Below are positions 26,263 through 34,451 of a DNA stretch of 64,000 nucleotides, piece after piece. The position numbers were made by a program, and so were the translations under genes. The stretch spans positions 1 to 64,000 of the forward strand of contig CAVYVC010000018.1 of NCBI GenBank assembly GCA_963771845.1. Direction: 5' to 3'. The DNA is from VAZQ01 sp963771845 (GTDB lineage Bacteria > Pseudomonadota > Alphaproteobacteria > Rhizobiales > Xanthobacteraceae). The stretch's first letter is position 1. Each line of letters opens with the position of its first letter. Under the pieces are notes generated by a model, which was not told the origin of the DNA, made no database searches, and saw only the letters and a program-made list of their open reading frames with translations.

Positions 26263-27072
26263 ATGACCGTTTCATCCACATTCGTCTCGGCGGACGGCCG
26301 CGGTTACGAGTTGCAGATGGGGCGATGGAGCCGCCGGCTCGCGCCGCTGTTCATCGAATTTGCCGGCATCAACACTGCCGACCGCGTCCTGGATGTGGGT
26401 TGCGGGACCGGCAACCTGTCGGCGAGCCTCATTGCGAATCTCGGAATAGGCAGCGTAAACGGCGTCGATTTTTCGCCGGTCTACATCGAGTACGCCAAAC
26501 GCAACAACGGCGATGCTCGTGTTGATTTTCAGGTCGGCGATGCCTGCGCCCTGGCGTTTCCCAATGGCTCGTTCGATCACGCGCTCTCGATGCTGGTCCT
26601 GCAGTTCATTCCGCAGCCCGAGCGCGCGGTGCGCGAAATGCGCCGCGTGACCCGTTCCGGCGGCACGGTCGCCGCGGCGGTATGGGACTCGCGCGGAGGT
26701 CTCATTGTCTATCGCATGTTCTGGGACACCGCCGCGATGCTCGATCCGGCCGCCACCGAGCGCCGCGCAAAATCCTTTGCTCGGCCAATCAGCCTGCCGG
26801 GAGGCCTGGGGCAAGCCTGGCGGGCCGCCGGCTTGCAAGATGTCATCGAGGACGCTTTGACCATCCGCATGGAGTTCCAATCCTTCGCGGATTTCTGGAT
26901 GCCCTATGAGGGCAAGGACGGGCCCATTGCGAACTATGTCGGCACGCTCGAAGCGCCGGCAAAAGCGCAGCTGCGTGCGGCGATCGAACGCGCCTACCTC
27001 GACGGCGAGCGGGATGGGCAGCGCTCCTACGCCGCGACCGCATGGGTGGTGAAGGGCACCGTCCCCGCGTGA
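26263..27072 (+). CDS. SAM-dependent methyltransferase (class I)
   Basis: 269 residues. Rossmann motif I VLDVGCGTGNLSASLI (about 42-57), motif II region VNGVDFSPVYIEYAKRN and a later FDHALSMLVLQFIPQPERAV place it in the UbiE/Methyltransf_11 group. Start ATG 26263 is preferred over longer frames because GGAG precedes it and the first family residues follow (GYELQMGRWSRRLAPLFIEF). The substrate is unknown. It precedes the FAD oxidoreductase gene by 42 bases on the same strand. Confidence 0.88.
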   Translation: MTVSSTFVSADGRGYELQMGRWSRRLAPLFIEFAGINTADRVLDVGCGTGNLSASLIANLGIGSVNGVDFSPVYIEYAKRNNGDARVDFQVGDACALAFPNGSFDHALSMLVLQFIPQPERAVREMRRVTRSGGTVAAAVWDSRGGLIVYRMFWDTAAMLDPAATERRAKSFARPISLPGGLGQAWRAAGLQDVIEDALTIRMEFQSFADFWMPYEGKDGPIANYVGTLEAPAKAQLRAAIERAYLDGERDGQRSYAATAWVVKGTVPA

Positions 27073-27114
27073 GCGCAAGCGCCACCATGCTCTAGACTGG
27101 CGAACCGGACAGCA

Positions 27115-28419
27115 ATGAGCGCAGATGTTTCCACAGCGACTCGGGTGGTGCGCAGAGCGGAGCATGCAGCGCCGCAGCACGTCGGGGCTGACATCTGTGT
27201 GCTGGGGGCGGGCATCGCCGGAATCGCGGCAGCGCTTGAAGCGTCCCGCCTCGGTCACAAAGTTGCTCTCGTTGACGCCCTGCCCGCGCTGGGCGGACAG
27301 GCCGTCAATTCCATTATCGGCACTTTCTGCGGGCTGTTCTCGAACGGGCCGCGTGGCTACCAGTTCACCCACGGCATCGCGGACGAGATCCTGCGCGACC
27401 TCGGCCCGCTGGGCGCGCTGCACTACCGGCGCGGCGGCCCGTCCAACACCACGGTCGTGATGTATGACGAGATCGCGCTCTCGCGCTGGATCGAAAATGC
27501 AATCGAGAACGCCGGCATCACGATCCTTCTTGGCGCAATCCTGCGCGGGGTGCGCCGCGACGGTGACAGGGTGAGAGAGATCGATCTCGCCACACGCTTC
27601 GGCGATGTGAGGCTCGCTGCCACGGGATTTATCGATGCATCAGGAGATGGCAATCTCGCATGGCAAGCAGGGTTTGCTTGCCGCGAACACGCGGACGGCC
27701 CGATCTTCGGCACCCAGATGATGGTCATCGAGGCAATCAATGAGGAGGCGCAGCCGAACCGGTCCGAGTTCGTCGCGCGCGCCCGCGCCAAAGCGCGGGA
27801 GTATGGTCTTGTGCGCACCGAGGGGTTTGCCTTCGCCTTTCCCGGCCGCGGCACCGCGCTCGTGAACCTGACCCATGTGGAGACCCCGCTCGAGCCGCTC
27901 GCCGCTTCGCGGAATGCGCTCTTGGGCAAGGCGCAGGCCGATCGCGTCCTTTGTTTTCTGCGCCACGAGTTTCCGCAGACATTCGGCTGCGCGCGCGTGC
28001 GCAGCTACGGGCTCCCCGGCATTCGCCAGACACGATGGATTGCCGGACGCTATCAACTCACCGTTGCTGACGTGCGCGGCGGGAGGAAATTTTCCGATGC
28101 CATTGCGCGCACCTCCTGGCCGATCGAGCTGCATGACCGGCCGGAGGGCTATGTCTGGGAGCCCTTTGCGGACGACCATGTCCATTATGTGCCGTTCGGC
28201 AGCCTCGTCCCGGCAGAGGCTGCAAATATCGTCGCGGCCGGGCGCTGCATCGACGCCGACAGCGCGGCGCTTTCAAGCGTGCGCGTGATGGGCCCATGCA
28301 TTGCCATGGGCGCAGCTGCCGCACACGCTCTCGATCTCGCCGGCAGCGGCAGCGTCGCGCAGATCGATATGGCGGCGCTGCGCGCGCGCCTGCGCGACAA
28401 TATCGAGCGGACGGATTAG
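27115..28419 (+). CDS. FAD-dependent oxidoreductase (FAD_oxidored type)
   Basis: 434 residues. The dinucleotide-binding motif VLGAGIAGIAAALEASRLGH is near residue 26. The family pattern GGQAVNSIIGTFCGLF, the DASGDGNLAW turn and the C-terminal ADSAALSSVRVMGPCIAMG resemble the FAD-dependent dehydrogenase/fumarate-reductase-like group PF12831. It probably oxidises a small substrate in the cytosol. Its end is separated by three bases from the start of the molybdenum hydroxylase gene, so the two probably act together, the flavoprotein perhaps standing in for the missing FAD subunit. The latter is inference. Confidence 0.82.
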   Translation: MSADVSTATRVVRRAEHAAPQHVGADICVLGAGIAGIAAALEASRLGHKVALVDALPALGGQAVNSIIGTFCGLFSNGPRGYQFTHGIADEILRDLGPLGALHYRRGGPSNTTVVMYDEIALSRWIENAIENAGITILLGAILRGVRRDGDRVREIDLATRFGDVRLAATGFIDASGDGNLAWQAGFACREHADGPIFGTQMMVIEAINEEAQPNRSEFVARARAKAREYGLVRTEGFAFAFPGRGTALVNLTHVETPLEPLAASRNALLGKAQADRVLCFLRHEFPQTFGCARVRSYGLPGIRQTRWIAGRYQLTVADVRGGRKFSDAIARTSWPIELHDRPEGYVWEPFADDHVHYVPFGSLVPAEAANIVAAGRCIDADSAALSSVRVMGPCIAMGAAAAHALDLAGSGSVAQIDMAALRARLRDNIERTD

Positions 28420-28422
28420 CGT

Positions 28423-30795
28423 ATGGACGACATTACGATCGCGCCGGAAAAGTTTCAGGTGATCGGCAAGCCGATCGTGCGCAAGGAGGACGCACGGCTG
28501 GTCACCGGAAATGGCCGCTTCAGTGATGATTTCAATCTGGGCGGGGAGGCGCACGCGGCGATGATACGCTCGCCGCATGCGCATGCGCGCATTGTTGCGA
28601 TTGACTGCGCGCGTGCCGGGACAATGCCGGGCGTGCTCGGTGTCTTCACCGGCGCTGATTGTCTCGCCGACGGCCTCGCGCCGATCCCGCACGATCCGCT
28701 TCCCAAGACGAAATATGACATGAAGCTTCACGCACCCGGCGGGGGAGCCCTGTTCAGCGGGCCGCATCTGCTTCTGCCGGCCGACAAGGTGCGGCACGTG
28801 GGCGAGGCGGTGGCCATGGTGGTCGCCGAAACGCCGGCGCAGGCACTCGACGCCGCCGAGGCAGTGGAAATCGAGTATGAGTTGCTGCCCGCCGTCCTCC
28901 ACTCCGAGGCCGCGATGCAGCCCGGCGCTGCGGTGATTTGGGACGATGTGCCGGGTAACATCGCAATCGATACATCGTTTGGCGACCACGCAGCGACGCA
29001 GAAGGCGTTCGCCGGCGCCGATCATGTGATCTCGGTGAAATTTCACGTCGATCGTGTCACGGGAGTCCCGCTCGAGCCGCGCGCGGCGCTCGGCCATTAC
29101 GATGAGACCAGCGGACGGTATGTCCTCTACGCCGGCAGCGGGGGCGCCGTGCGCCAGAAGCGGGAGCTTGTGTCAGTCCTGGGCATTGCGCCGGAGCAAT
29201 TGCGCGTCGTATCCAAGGACGTTGGCGGCAATTTCGGCACTCGCAATCGGGTGTTCGTCGAGTTCGGGCTTGTGCTCTGGGCTTCGCGCCGGGTAGGCCG
29301 TCCCGTCAAGTTCACCGCGACCCGCTCGGAAGCCTTCCTGAGCGACTATCAGGGCCGCGATCTCGTATCCGAGGTTGCACTCGCCCTCGACAACAAGGGG
29401 CGGTTCCTCGCGCTGCGTGCGACAAACATCAGCAATGTCGGCGCGCGCTGCGTCTCGCTCTCGCCGCTATCGAAGGGCGCAGGCCTCATCTCAGGCTCAT
29501 ATGCCATTCCCGCCGCGGCGCTGCGTGCCATCGCGGTGTTCACCAATACGACGCCGACCAACGCCTATCGCAGCTCGGGCCGCCCGGAAGTGACGTTCGC
29601 GATCGAGCGTCTCCTTGATATCGCGGCGAGGCGGCTTGGCTTTGATCGCATCGCGCTGCGGCGAAAGAATCTGATCGGGCCGAAGGCGATGCCTTATCTC
29701 AACGCAGTCGGCATGCGTTACGACAGCGGCCGCTACGAGGAGAACATGGACTGGGCGATGGAGATCGCCGGTTGGAAGGGCTTTGAGCAGCGGCGGCGAG
29801 CGGCGAAAAAGCGGGGCAAGCTGCTCGGACGCGGGCTTGCGAACTACGTCGAATCCTCAATCGGCGCCCCCAACGAGCAGGCGCGCATCACGGTTCGGCC
29901 GCAGGGCTTCGTGGAGGTCATCATCGGCACGCAGCCGAGCGGGCAGGGTCACGAGACCAGCTTCGCGCAGGTGGTCTCAGAGCTCATGCGGGTTCCGGTT
30001 GAGGCGATTCACATCGTGACGGGCGATACCGATATCGTGAAAGTCGGTGGCGGCTCGCATTCGGGCCGCTCCATGCGCCATGCCGCAACGGTGTTCTCGA
30101 AAGCGCTGCCCGGGCTCGTCGCCAAGGGAAAAAGGATGGCGGCAGCAATCCTGGAACGCGCACCGGAGGAGATCGAGTTCCGGGATGGCCGTTTCCAGGC
30201 GACCGGCACGAACCGGAGCTTCGATTTCCTCGAACTGGCGAAGGAGGCTCTCGCACAGGAGCTTCCGGAGGATCTCAAGGACGGTATCGCCGTCGTGACC
30301 GATAACGAGATGCACGATCCCGTATTCCCCAATGGCTGCGCGATTTGTGAAGCCGAGGTCGATCCCGAGACCGGCGAGGTGTGCCTTACCCGCTATGCCT
30401 GCGTCGACGATGTGGGCCGTTGCATCAATCCGCTGATCGTGCACGGCCAGACCCACGGGGCGGTCACGCAAGGGATCGGGCAAGCGCTGTCGGAGCTGTG
30501 TTGTCTCGATTCCGACACCGGCCAGCCGCTCGCCGCCTCTCTGATGGACTATGGGCTGCCGCGCGCCGACAGCGTACCGCCATTTCGCACAGAAATTGCG
30601 CAGGTGCTTTCGCCAACCAACCCCCTCGGCATCAAGGCGGGTGGTGAGGGCGGCACCACGGCAGCGCCCGCCGTGGTGATCAGCGCCATTGTCGATGCTT
30701 TGCGCGATTATGACGTGGACGATCTGAAAATGCCGGCGGCGCCCTATAGCGTGTGGGCGGTGATCCACGGAGCCAAGCAGCGTAGGGCGGGTTGA
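28423..30795 (+). CDS. Xanthine dehydrogenase family molybdenum-binding subunit
   Basis: 790 residues, typical for CoxL/XdhB-type large subunits. The N-terminal Ald_Xan_dh_C domain has IGKPIVRKEDARLVTGNGRF. The Mo domain has KDVGGNFGTRN, NAYRSSGRPE (active-site loop position), GTQPSGQGHETSFAQV and KAGGEGGTTAAPA with the catalytic Glu. The AYRSSGR loop differs from AYRCSFR of form I CO dehydrogenase, so CO oxidation is not expected. It should hydroxylate an aromatic or N-heterocyclic compound. The FAD and [2Fe-2S] subunits that normally accompany it are absent within reach. Confidence 0.9.
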   Translation: MDDITIAPEKFQVIGKPIVRKEDARLVTGNGRFSDDFNLGGEAHAAMIRSPHAHARIVAIDCARAGTMPGVLGVFTGADCLADGLAPIPHDPLPKTKYDMKLHAPGGGALFSGPHLLLPADKVRHVGEAVAMVVAETPAQALDAAEAVEIEYELLPAVLHSEAAMQPGAAVIWDDVPGNIAIDTSFGDHAATQKAFAGADHVISVKFHVDRVTGVPLEPRAALGHYDETSGRYVLYAGSGGAVRQKRELVSVLGIAPEQLRVVSKDVGGNFGTRNRVFVEFGLVLWASRRVGRPVKFTATRSEAFLSDYQGRDLVSEVALALDNKGRFLALRATNISNVGARCVSLSPLSKGAGLISGSYAIPAAALRAIAVFTNTTPTNAYRSSGRPEVTFAIERLLDIAARRLGFDRIALRRKNLIGPKAMPYLNAVGMRYDSGRYEENMDWAMEIAGWKGFEQRRRAAKKRGKLLGRGLANYVESSIGAPNEQARITVRPQGFVEVIIGTQPSGQGHETSFAQVVSELMRVPVEAIHIVTGDTDIVKVGGGSHSGRSMRHAATVFSKALPGLVAKGKRMAAAILERAPEEIEFRDGRFQATGTNRSFDFLELAKEALAQELPEDLKDGIAVVTDNEMHDPVFPNGCAICEAEVDPETGEVCLTRYACVDDVGRCINPLIVHGQTHGAVTQGIGQALSELCCLDSDTGQPLAASLMDYGLPRADSVPPFRTEIAQVLSPTNPLGIKAGGEGGTTAAPAVVISAIVDALRDYDVDDLKMPAAPYSVWAVIHGAKQRRAG

Positions 30796-30935
30796 TCCCA
30801 GGTAACCATGTTTGAACCAAGCCCCGAGCGCCGGCGACAAAGATAAGTCGGGATTTCTCTCTCCAGGGCAGCTCCCCAGCGATGACCACGGAGGGGGTCT
30901 CGTTGTATCGCGTAAGCGTAATGAAGGAGGCTGCT

Positions 30936-31364
30936 GTGGCGCATATCATTGGAAAAACCGTGGTGGGCGGCGTGTTCGCTGCCACCTTGACGGCCGCAAT
31001 GCCGTGTTCGGCGCAAACGACGACCGTCTATCTCCAGTTTGGCGCGCCGGCGGTGTCTGCCGATCCCTATAACGCCGCGCTGGGCGCGACGAGTCTCGGC
31101 CTGGCTTCAAACGCCTTCAGCGGCCGGTCGCTCGATGCGTATAATGCGAGTCTTGCGGCAGCGGACCTGTCATCCGCCGAGATCGCCGCCATTGAAGTGC
31201 GTTTCAGCGGCCCGATGATCTATGTCGATCCCTACAATACGTTGCTCTCCACGGCCGTGCCGTTCTCGACCCAGACCGTTACGATCGACAATCCGTATGC
31301 CGGCTTTGCTTTTGCGCCTGGCTATCTCGGCCCGCGCGTGTGGGAAGGCTCGTCCGACAAATAG
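30936..31364 (+). CDS. Small exported hypothetical protein with DPYN repeats
   Basis: 142 residues when started at GTG 30936, chosen because AAGGAGG lies five bases before it and the result is a clean signal peptide (AHIIGKTVVGGVFAATLTAA ending at AQ). The mature part carries the repeated motifs SADPYNAALGAT, LDAYNASLAAADL and YVDPYNTLLST, about 40-60 residues apart, each preceding a hydrophobic run. No family is recognised. It is likely periplasmic. It lies between the molybdenum hydroxylase and the monooxygenase genes on the same strand. Confidence 0.6.
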   Translation: MAHIIGKTVVGGVFAATLTAAMPCSAQTTTVYLQFGAPAVSADPYNAALGATSLGLASNAFSGRSLDAYNASLAAADLSSAEIAAIEVRFSGPMIYVDPYNTLLSTAVPFSTQTVTIDNPYAGFAFAPGYLGPRVWEGSSDK

Positions 31365-31465
31365 CCCGCACGATTAGCCCATAGCGCACGTGCCGCTGCG
31401 GCGCGTGTTTGCCGGCTCCGCGCTGCACGCTAAGCTGCGCCGCGCAGGCGGGATCTTTACGCAGC

Positions 31466-32674
31466 ATGGCTAAAGAGGACGGGATCATCATCGCCGGCGG
31501 CGGGCCGGTAGGCCTAATCGTCGGCCTGATCCTTGGGCGCGCCAGGGTCGAGGTTACCCTGTTCGACAAGGGCGACATCCTGCATCAGCAGCCGCGCGCC
31601 GCCACCATTCATCCCGCAAGCCTCGACATTCTCGACGATCTGGGCGTTTACGAGCGCATCGAGCCGCTCGGGCTGGTCTGCCCCATTGTCAATTATTACG
31701 ACCAGCAGGAGCTGCTCGCCTCCTTCGATCATGCCGTCCTGGCGGGGGAAACGCGTCATCCCTGGGTGCTGCAATGCGAGCAGGACAAGCTGTCACGCGT
31801 GCTGTTTGCGATGGCAAGCGGCCTGCCCACGCTCAAAATCGAGACCGAGACTGAAGTGCTCGACTGCTCGCAGTCCGCGGATGCGGTCGAGGTGGAGGTG
31901 AAGCACGCGGACGGATCGCGCGACCGGATCAAGGGGCGCTATCTGATCGGCGCCGACGGCGCGCGCAGCACAGTGCGCAGCAAAGCCGAAATCGACTTCG
32001 AAGGCTTCACCTATGGCGAGCGATTTATGATCATCGGCACGCCCTATGATTTTTCGCAGGCCGGCTACGCCTATCGCAATTACATTTCCGATCCGGTCGA
32101 ATGGTACAATCTGTTCAAGATTTCCTGGAAGGGACCGCCTGGGGTCTATCGCCTTGTGGTGCCCGTGAGCCTCGACGAGGCGCTTGCCGAAGATCGCATC
32201 CTCGAAACCTGCCAGCGCAAGTTCCAGCGCTTTCACCCGCGATCGGAGCCCTACGACATCGTTCTCTACGATTCCTACGTGGTGCACCAGCGCGTCGCCG
32301 CCACGTTTCGCAAGGACCGCATCATTCTCACTGGCGATGCCGCGCATCTCAACAGCCCGATCGGTGCGATGGGGATGAACAGCGGCATTCATGATGCGGT
32401 CAATCTCGCCGCCAACCTGTTGCGAGTGCTGCGCGGCGCAGAGAACGAGGGCGCGCTCGACCGCTACGTGCGCCAGCGCCGCCACGTGGCGGTTGAGCAC
32501 GTGCAGACCGCGACCATCGCCAACAAGAAAAATATGGAGCAGCGCGACCCGGCCACGCGACAAGAATATCGCAAGGAGATGCAGCGCGCGGCGAATGCCC
32601 CGATACTCGCGAAGAAATTCTTGATGCGCACTTCGCTCATCGAGTGCCTGCGCGACGCAGAAAAGATTGCGTAA
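31466..32674 (+). CDS. FAD-dependent aromatic monooxygenase (PHBH fold)
   Basis: 402 residues. The GxGxxG motif reads IIIAGGGPVGLIVGLILGRA, the middle DG motif is YLIGADGARSTVRSKA, and the GD motif ILTGDAAHLNSPIGAMGMNS is diagnostic of flavin hydroxylases such as PheA, MhpA or UbiH. It likely hydroxylates an aromatic or heteroaromatic ring using NAD(P)H and O2. Start ATG 31466 (MAKEDGIIIAG) is chosen over the upstream extension, which has no fold. It follows the molybdenum hydroxylase and precedes a ligase gene on the same strand, in line with a catabolic cluster. Confidence 0.88.
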   Translation: MAKEDGIIIAGGGPVGLIVGLILGRARVEVTLFDKGDILHQQPRAATIHPASLDILDDLGVYERIEPLGLVCPIVNYYDQQELLASFDHAVLAGETRHPWVLQCEQDKLSRVLFAMASGLPTLKIETETEVLDCSQSADAVEVEVKHADGSRDRIKGRYLIGADGARSTVRSKAEIDFEGFTYGERFMIIGTPYDFSQAGYAYRNYISDPVEWYNLFKISWKGPPGVYRLVVPVSLDEALAEDRILETCQRKFQRFHPRSEPYDIVLYDSYVVHQRVAATFRKDRIILTGDAAHLNSPIGAMGMNSGIHDAVNLAANLLRVLRGAENEGALDRYVRQRRHVAVEHVQTATIANKKNMEQRDPATRQEYRKEMQRAANAPILAKKFLMRTSLIECLRDAEKIA

Positions 32675-32805
32675 GGCGAAGGCGCGAAGGCATTACGAGT
32701 TTTTCGTGAAATGAGCGCTCTCTTTGCGATTACGGCGAGCGCGGCCAGAGCGTTCCCTCCCCGCACTCGCAAAACCAGCGTCAGTTTGAAATGAGGAAGC
32801 CGACA

Positions 32806-34110
32806 ATGCCGTCGTTAGGTGAAATCGCCAAAAAGCAGCATATCAAGTATTTCCTCGTATCCTTCCTCGATTTGTTCGGCACCATGCGGGCCAAGATCGT
32901 GCCCGCGACCGCCATTGATGCCGTCGCAAAATCCGGGGCGGGTTTTGCCGGGTTTGCGACCTGGTTCGACATGACGCCGGCCGACCCGGACATTCTGGCA
33001 ATACCCGATCCTGAAAGCCTCATTGTGCTGCCTTGGAAGCCGGAAGTTGCCTGGGTCGCCGCCGATCTGATCATGGAGGGGAAGGAGGTCGCGCAGAATC
33101 CGCGTCAGGTGCTCAAGCGTGCGACCGCGACCGCCGCCAAGGAAGGCTATGAGCTCAAGTCCGGCGTCGAATGCGAATATTTCATGATCACCCCCGACGG
33201 CAACGCCATTTCAGATGCCGCGGATCGGCAGTCCAAGCCCTGCTACGATCAGCAGGCGCTGATGCGCCGCTATGATGTGATCGCGGAGATCTGCGATGCC
33301 ATGGCCACGATCGGCTGGAAGCCGTATCAAAACGATCACGAGGACGCCAACGGCCAGTTTGAAATGAATTGGGAATACGACACGGCGCTGCGCACCGCGG
33401 ACCGGCACGCGTTTTTCAAGTACATGGTCAAATCCGTTGCGGAGAAGCATGGCCTGCGCGCGACCTTCATGCCGAAACCCTTCATTCATCTCACGGGCAG
33501 CGGCTGTCACATGCATGCGTCGCTCTGGTCAACGAAGGGCCAGAAGAATCTCTTCCAGGACCCGAAGGGCGATCTCGGCCTCTCGCAGGCCGCCTACCAT
33601 TTCATTGGCGGGATCATGCATTGCGCCGCGGCGCTGTGCGCGATCACAAACCCGACCGTCAATTCCTACAAGCGCATCAATGCGCCCGTGACCTTATCGG
33701 GGGCGACATGGGCGCCCAACACGATTACCTATTCCGGCAACAACCGCACGCACATGATTCGCATTCCCGAGCCCGGGCGGTTCGAGCTGCGTCTCGCCGA
33801 CGGCGCTGCCAACCCGTACCTGCTGCAGGCCGCCGTCCTGGTTGCTGGTTTGGATGGGATCAGGAACAAACGCGATCCCGGCAAGCGCCACGACATCAAC
33901 ATGTACACCGAAGGTCACAAGGCAAAAGGCGCGCGGCAGCTCCCCCTCAACCTGCTCGATGCGCTGCGCGCGCTGGAAAAGTCGTCCGTCTTGGAGGCGG
34001 GGCTCGGCAAGGAATTCCTCTTGCCCTATCTCAAGCTCAAGCACGAGGACTGGAACAATTATTGCCGCTCGCTCACCGAGTGGGAGCGCCAGACGACGCT
34101 GGATTGCTGA
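32806..34110 (+). CDS. glnT: Type III glutamine-synthetase-like ligase (GlnT / glutamate-amine ligase)
   Basis: 434 residues. It is the GlnT/gamma-glutamylmethylamide synthetase variety of glutamine synthetase rather than GlnA. Key features are SGVECEYFMITPDGNAIS, QNDHEDANGQFEMNWEYD, the conserved HLTGSGCHMHASLW, NSYKRINAPVTLSGATWAPN and RIPEPGRFELRLADGAANPY. It ligates ammonia or a small amine to glutamate, with ATP. Start ATG 32806 follows GAGGAAG. It follows the monooxygenase gene by 131 bases on the same strand. The amine specificity cannot be read from the sequence. Confidence 0.88.
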   Translation: MPSLGEIAKKQHIKYFLVSFLDLFGTMRAKIVPATAIDAVAKSGAGFAGFATWFDMTPADPDILAIPDPESLIVLPWKPEVAWVAADLIMEGKEVAQNPRQVLKRATATAAKEGYELKSGVECEYFMITPDGNAISDAADRQSKPCYDQQALMRRYDVIAEICDAMATIGWKPYQNDHEDANGQFEMNWEYDTALRTADRHAFFKYMVKSVAEKHGLRATFMPKPFIHLTGSGCHMHASLWSTKGQKNLFQDPKGDLGLSQAAYHFIGGIMHCAAALCAITNPTVNSYKRINAPVTLSGATWAPNTITYSGNNRTHMIRIPEPGRFELRLADGAANPYLLQAAVLVAGLDGIRNKRDPGKRHDINMYTEGHKAKGARQLPLNLLDALRALEKSSVLEAGLGKEFLLPYLKLKHEDWNNYCRSLTEWERQTTLDC

Positions 34111-34451
34111 TCTGCAAGCAATTCTTCCTTTCGTGACAGCGGCTTAGACTAAACTACTGCCACGGGGCGGGCGCCGGGCGGGTCTCTATTCATTGACCTG
34201 GATGTGAAGTTTCACCTCCGATTAATGCTTGAATTTCCCGCTCTTTGGGCCCATTTTCCGGCCGAAGGGGTCGGCGCGGTCCTGCCAATTTGCGCCGGCC
34301 CGAATGCCAATCCCCAATCTGCGACCGGCGCCGCCCTGTGTGGCTCTAAGCTCGGAGCGAGGGCCAAGCATTCGTCGCGACCGGCTAGACGCATCAGTCT
34401 GATGCGATTGGCCGGGGTTTTTGGCGCGCAGTGATTAGGAAGTGTGATCCC
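34111..34451. other. Intergenic region before the sigma factor gene
   Basis: 341 bases with no supported gene. It is likely the promoter and leader of the sigma-factor/pncA block. No terminator with a U run and no CtrA box is evident. Short frames on the minus strand run through the following genes and are shadows. Confidence 0.4.

Noticed and set aside
28423..30795. CO dehydrogenase CoxL
   Set aside because: The active-site loop reads AYRSSGR, not AYRCSFR of form I, and coxM/coxS are missing.
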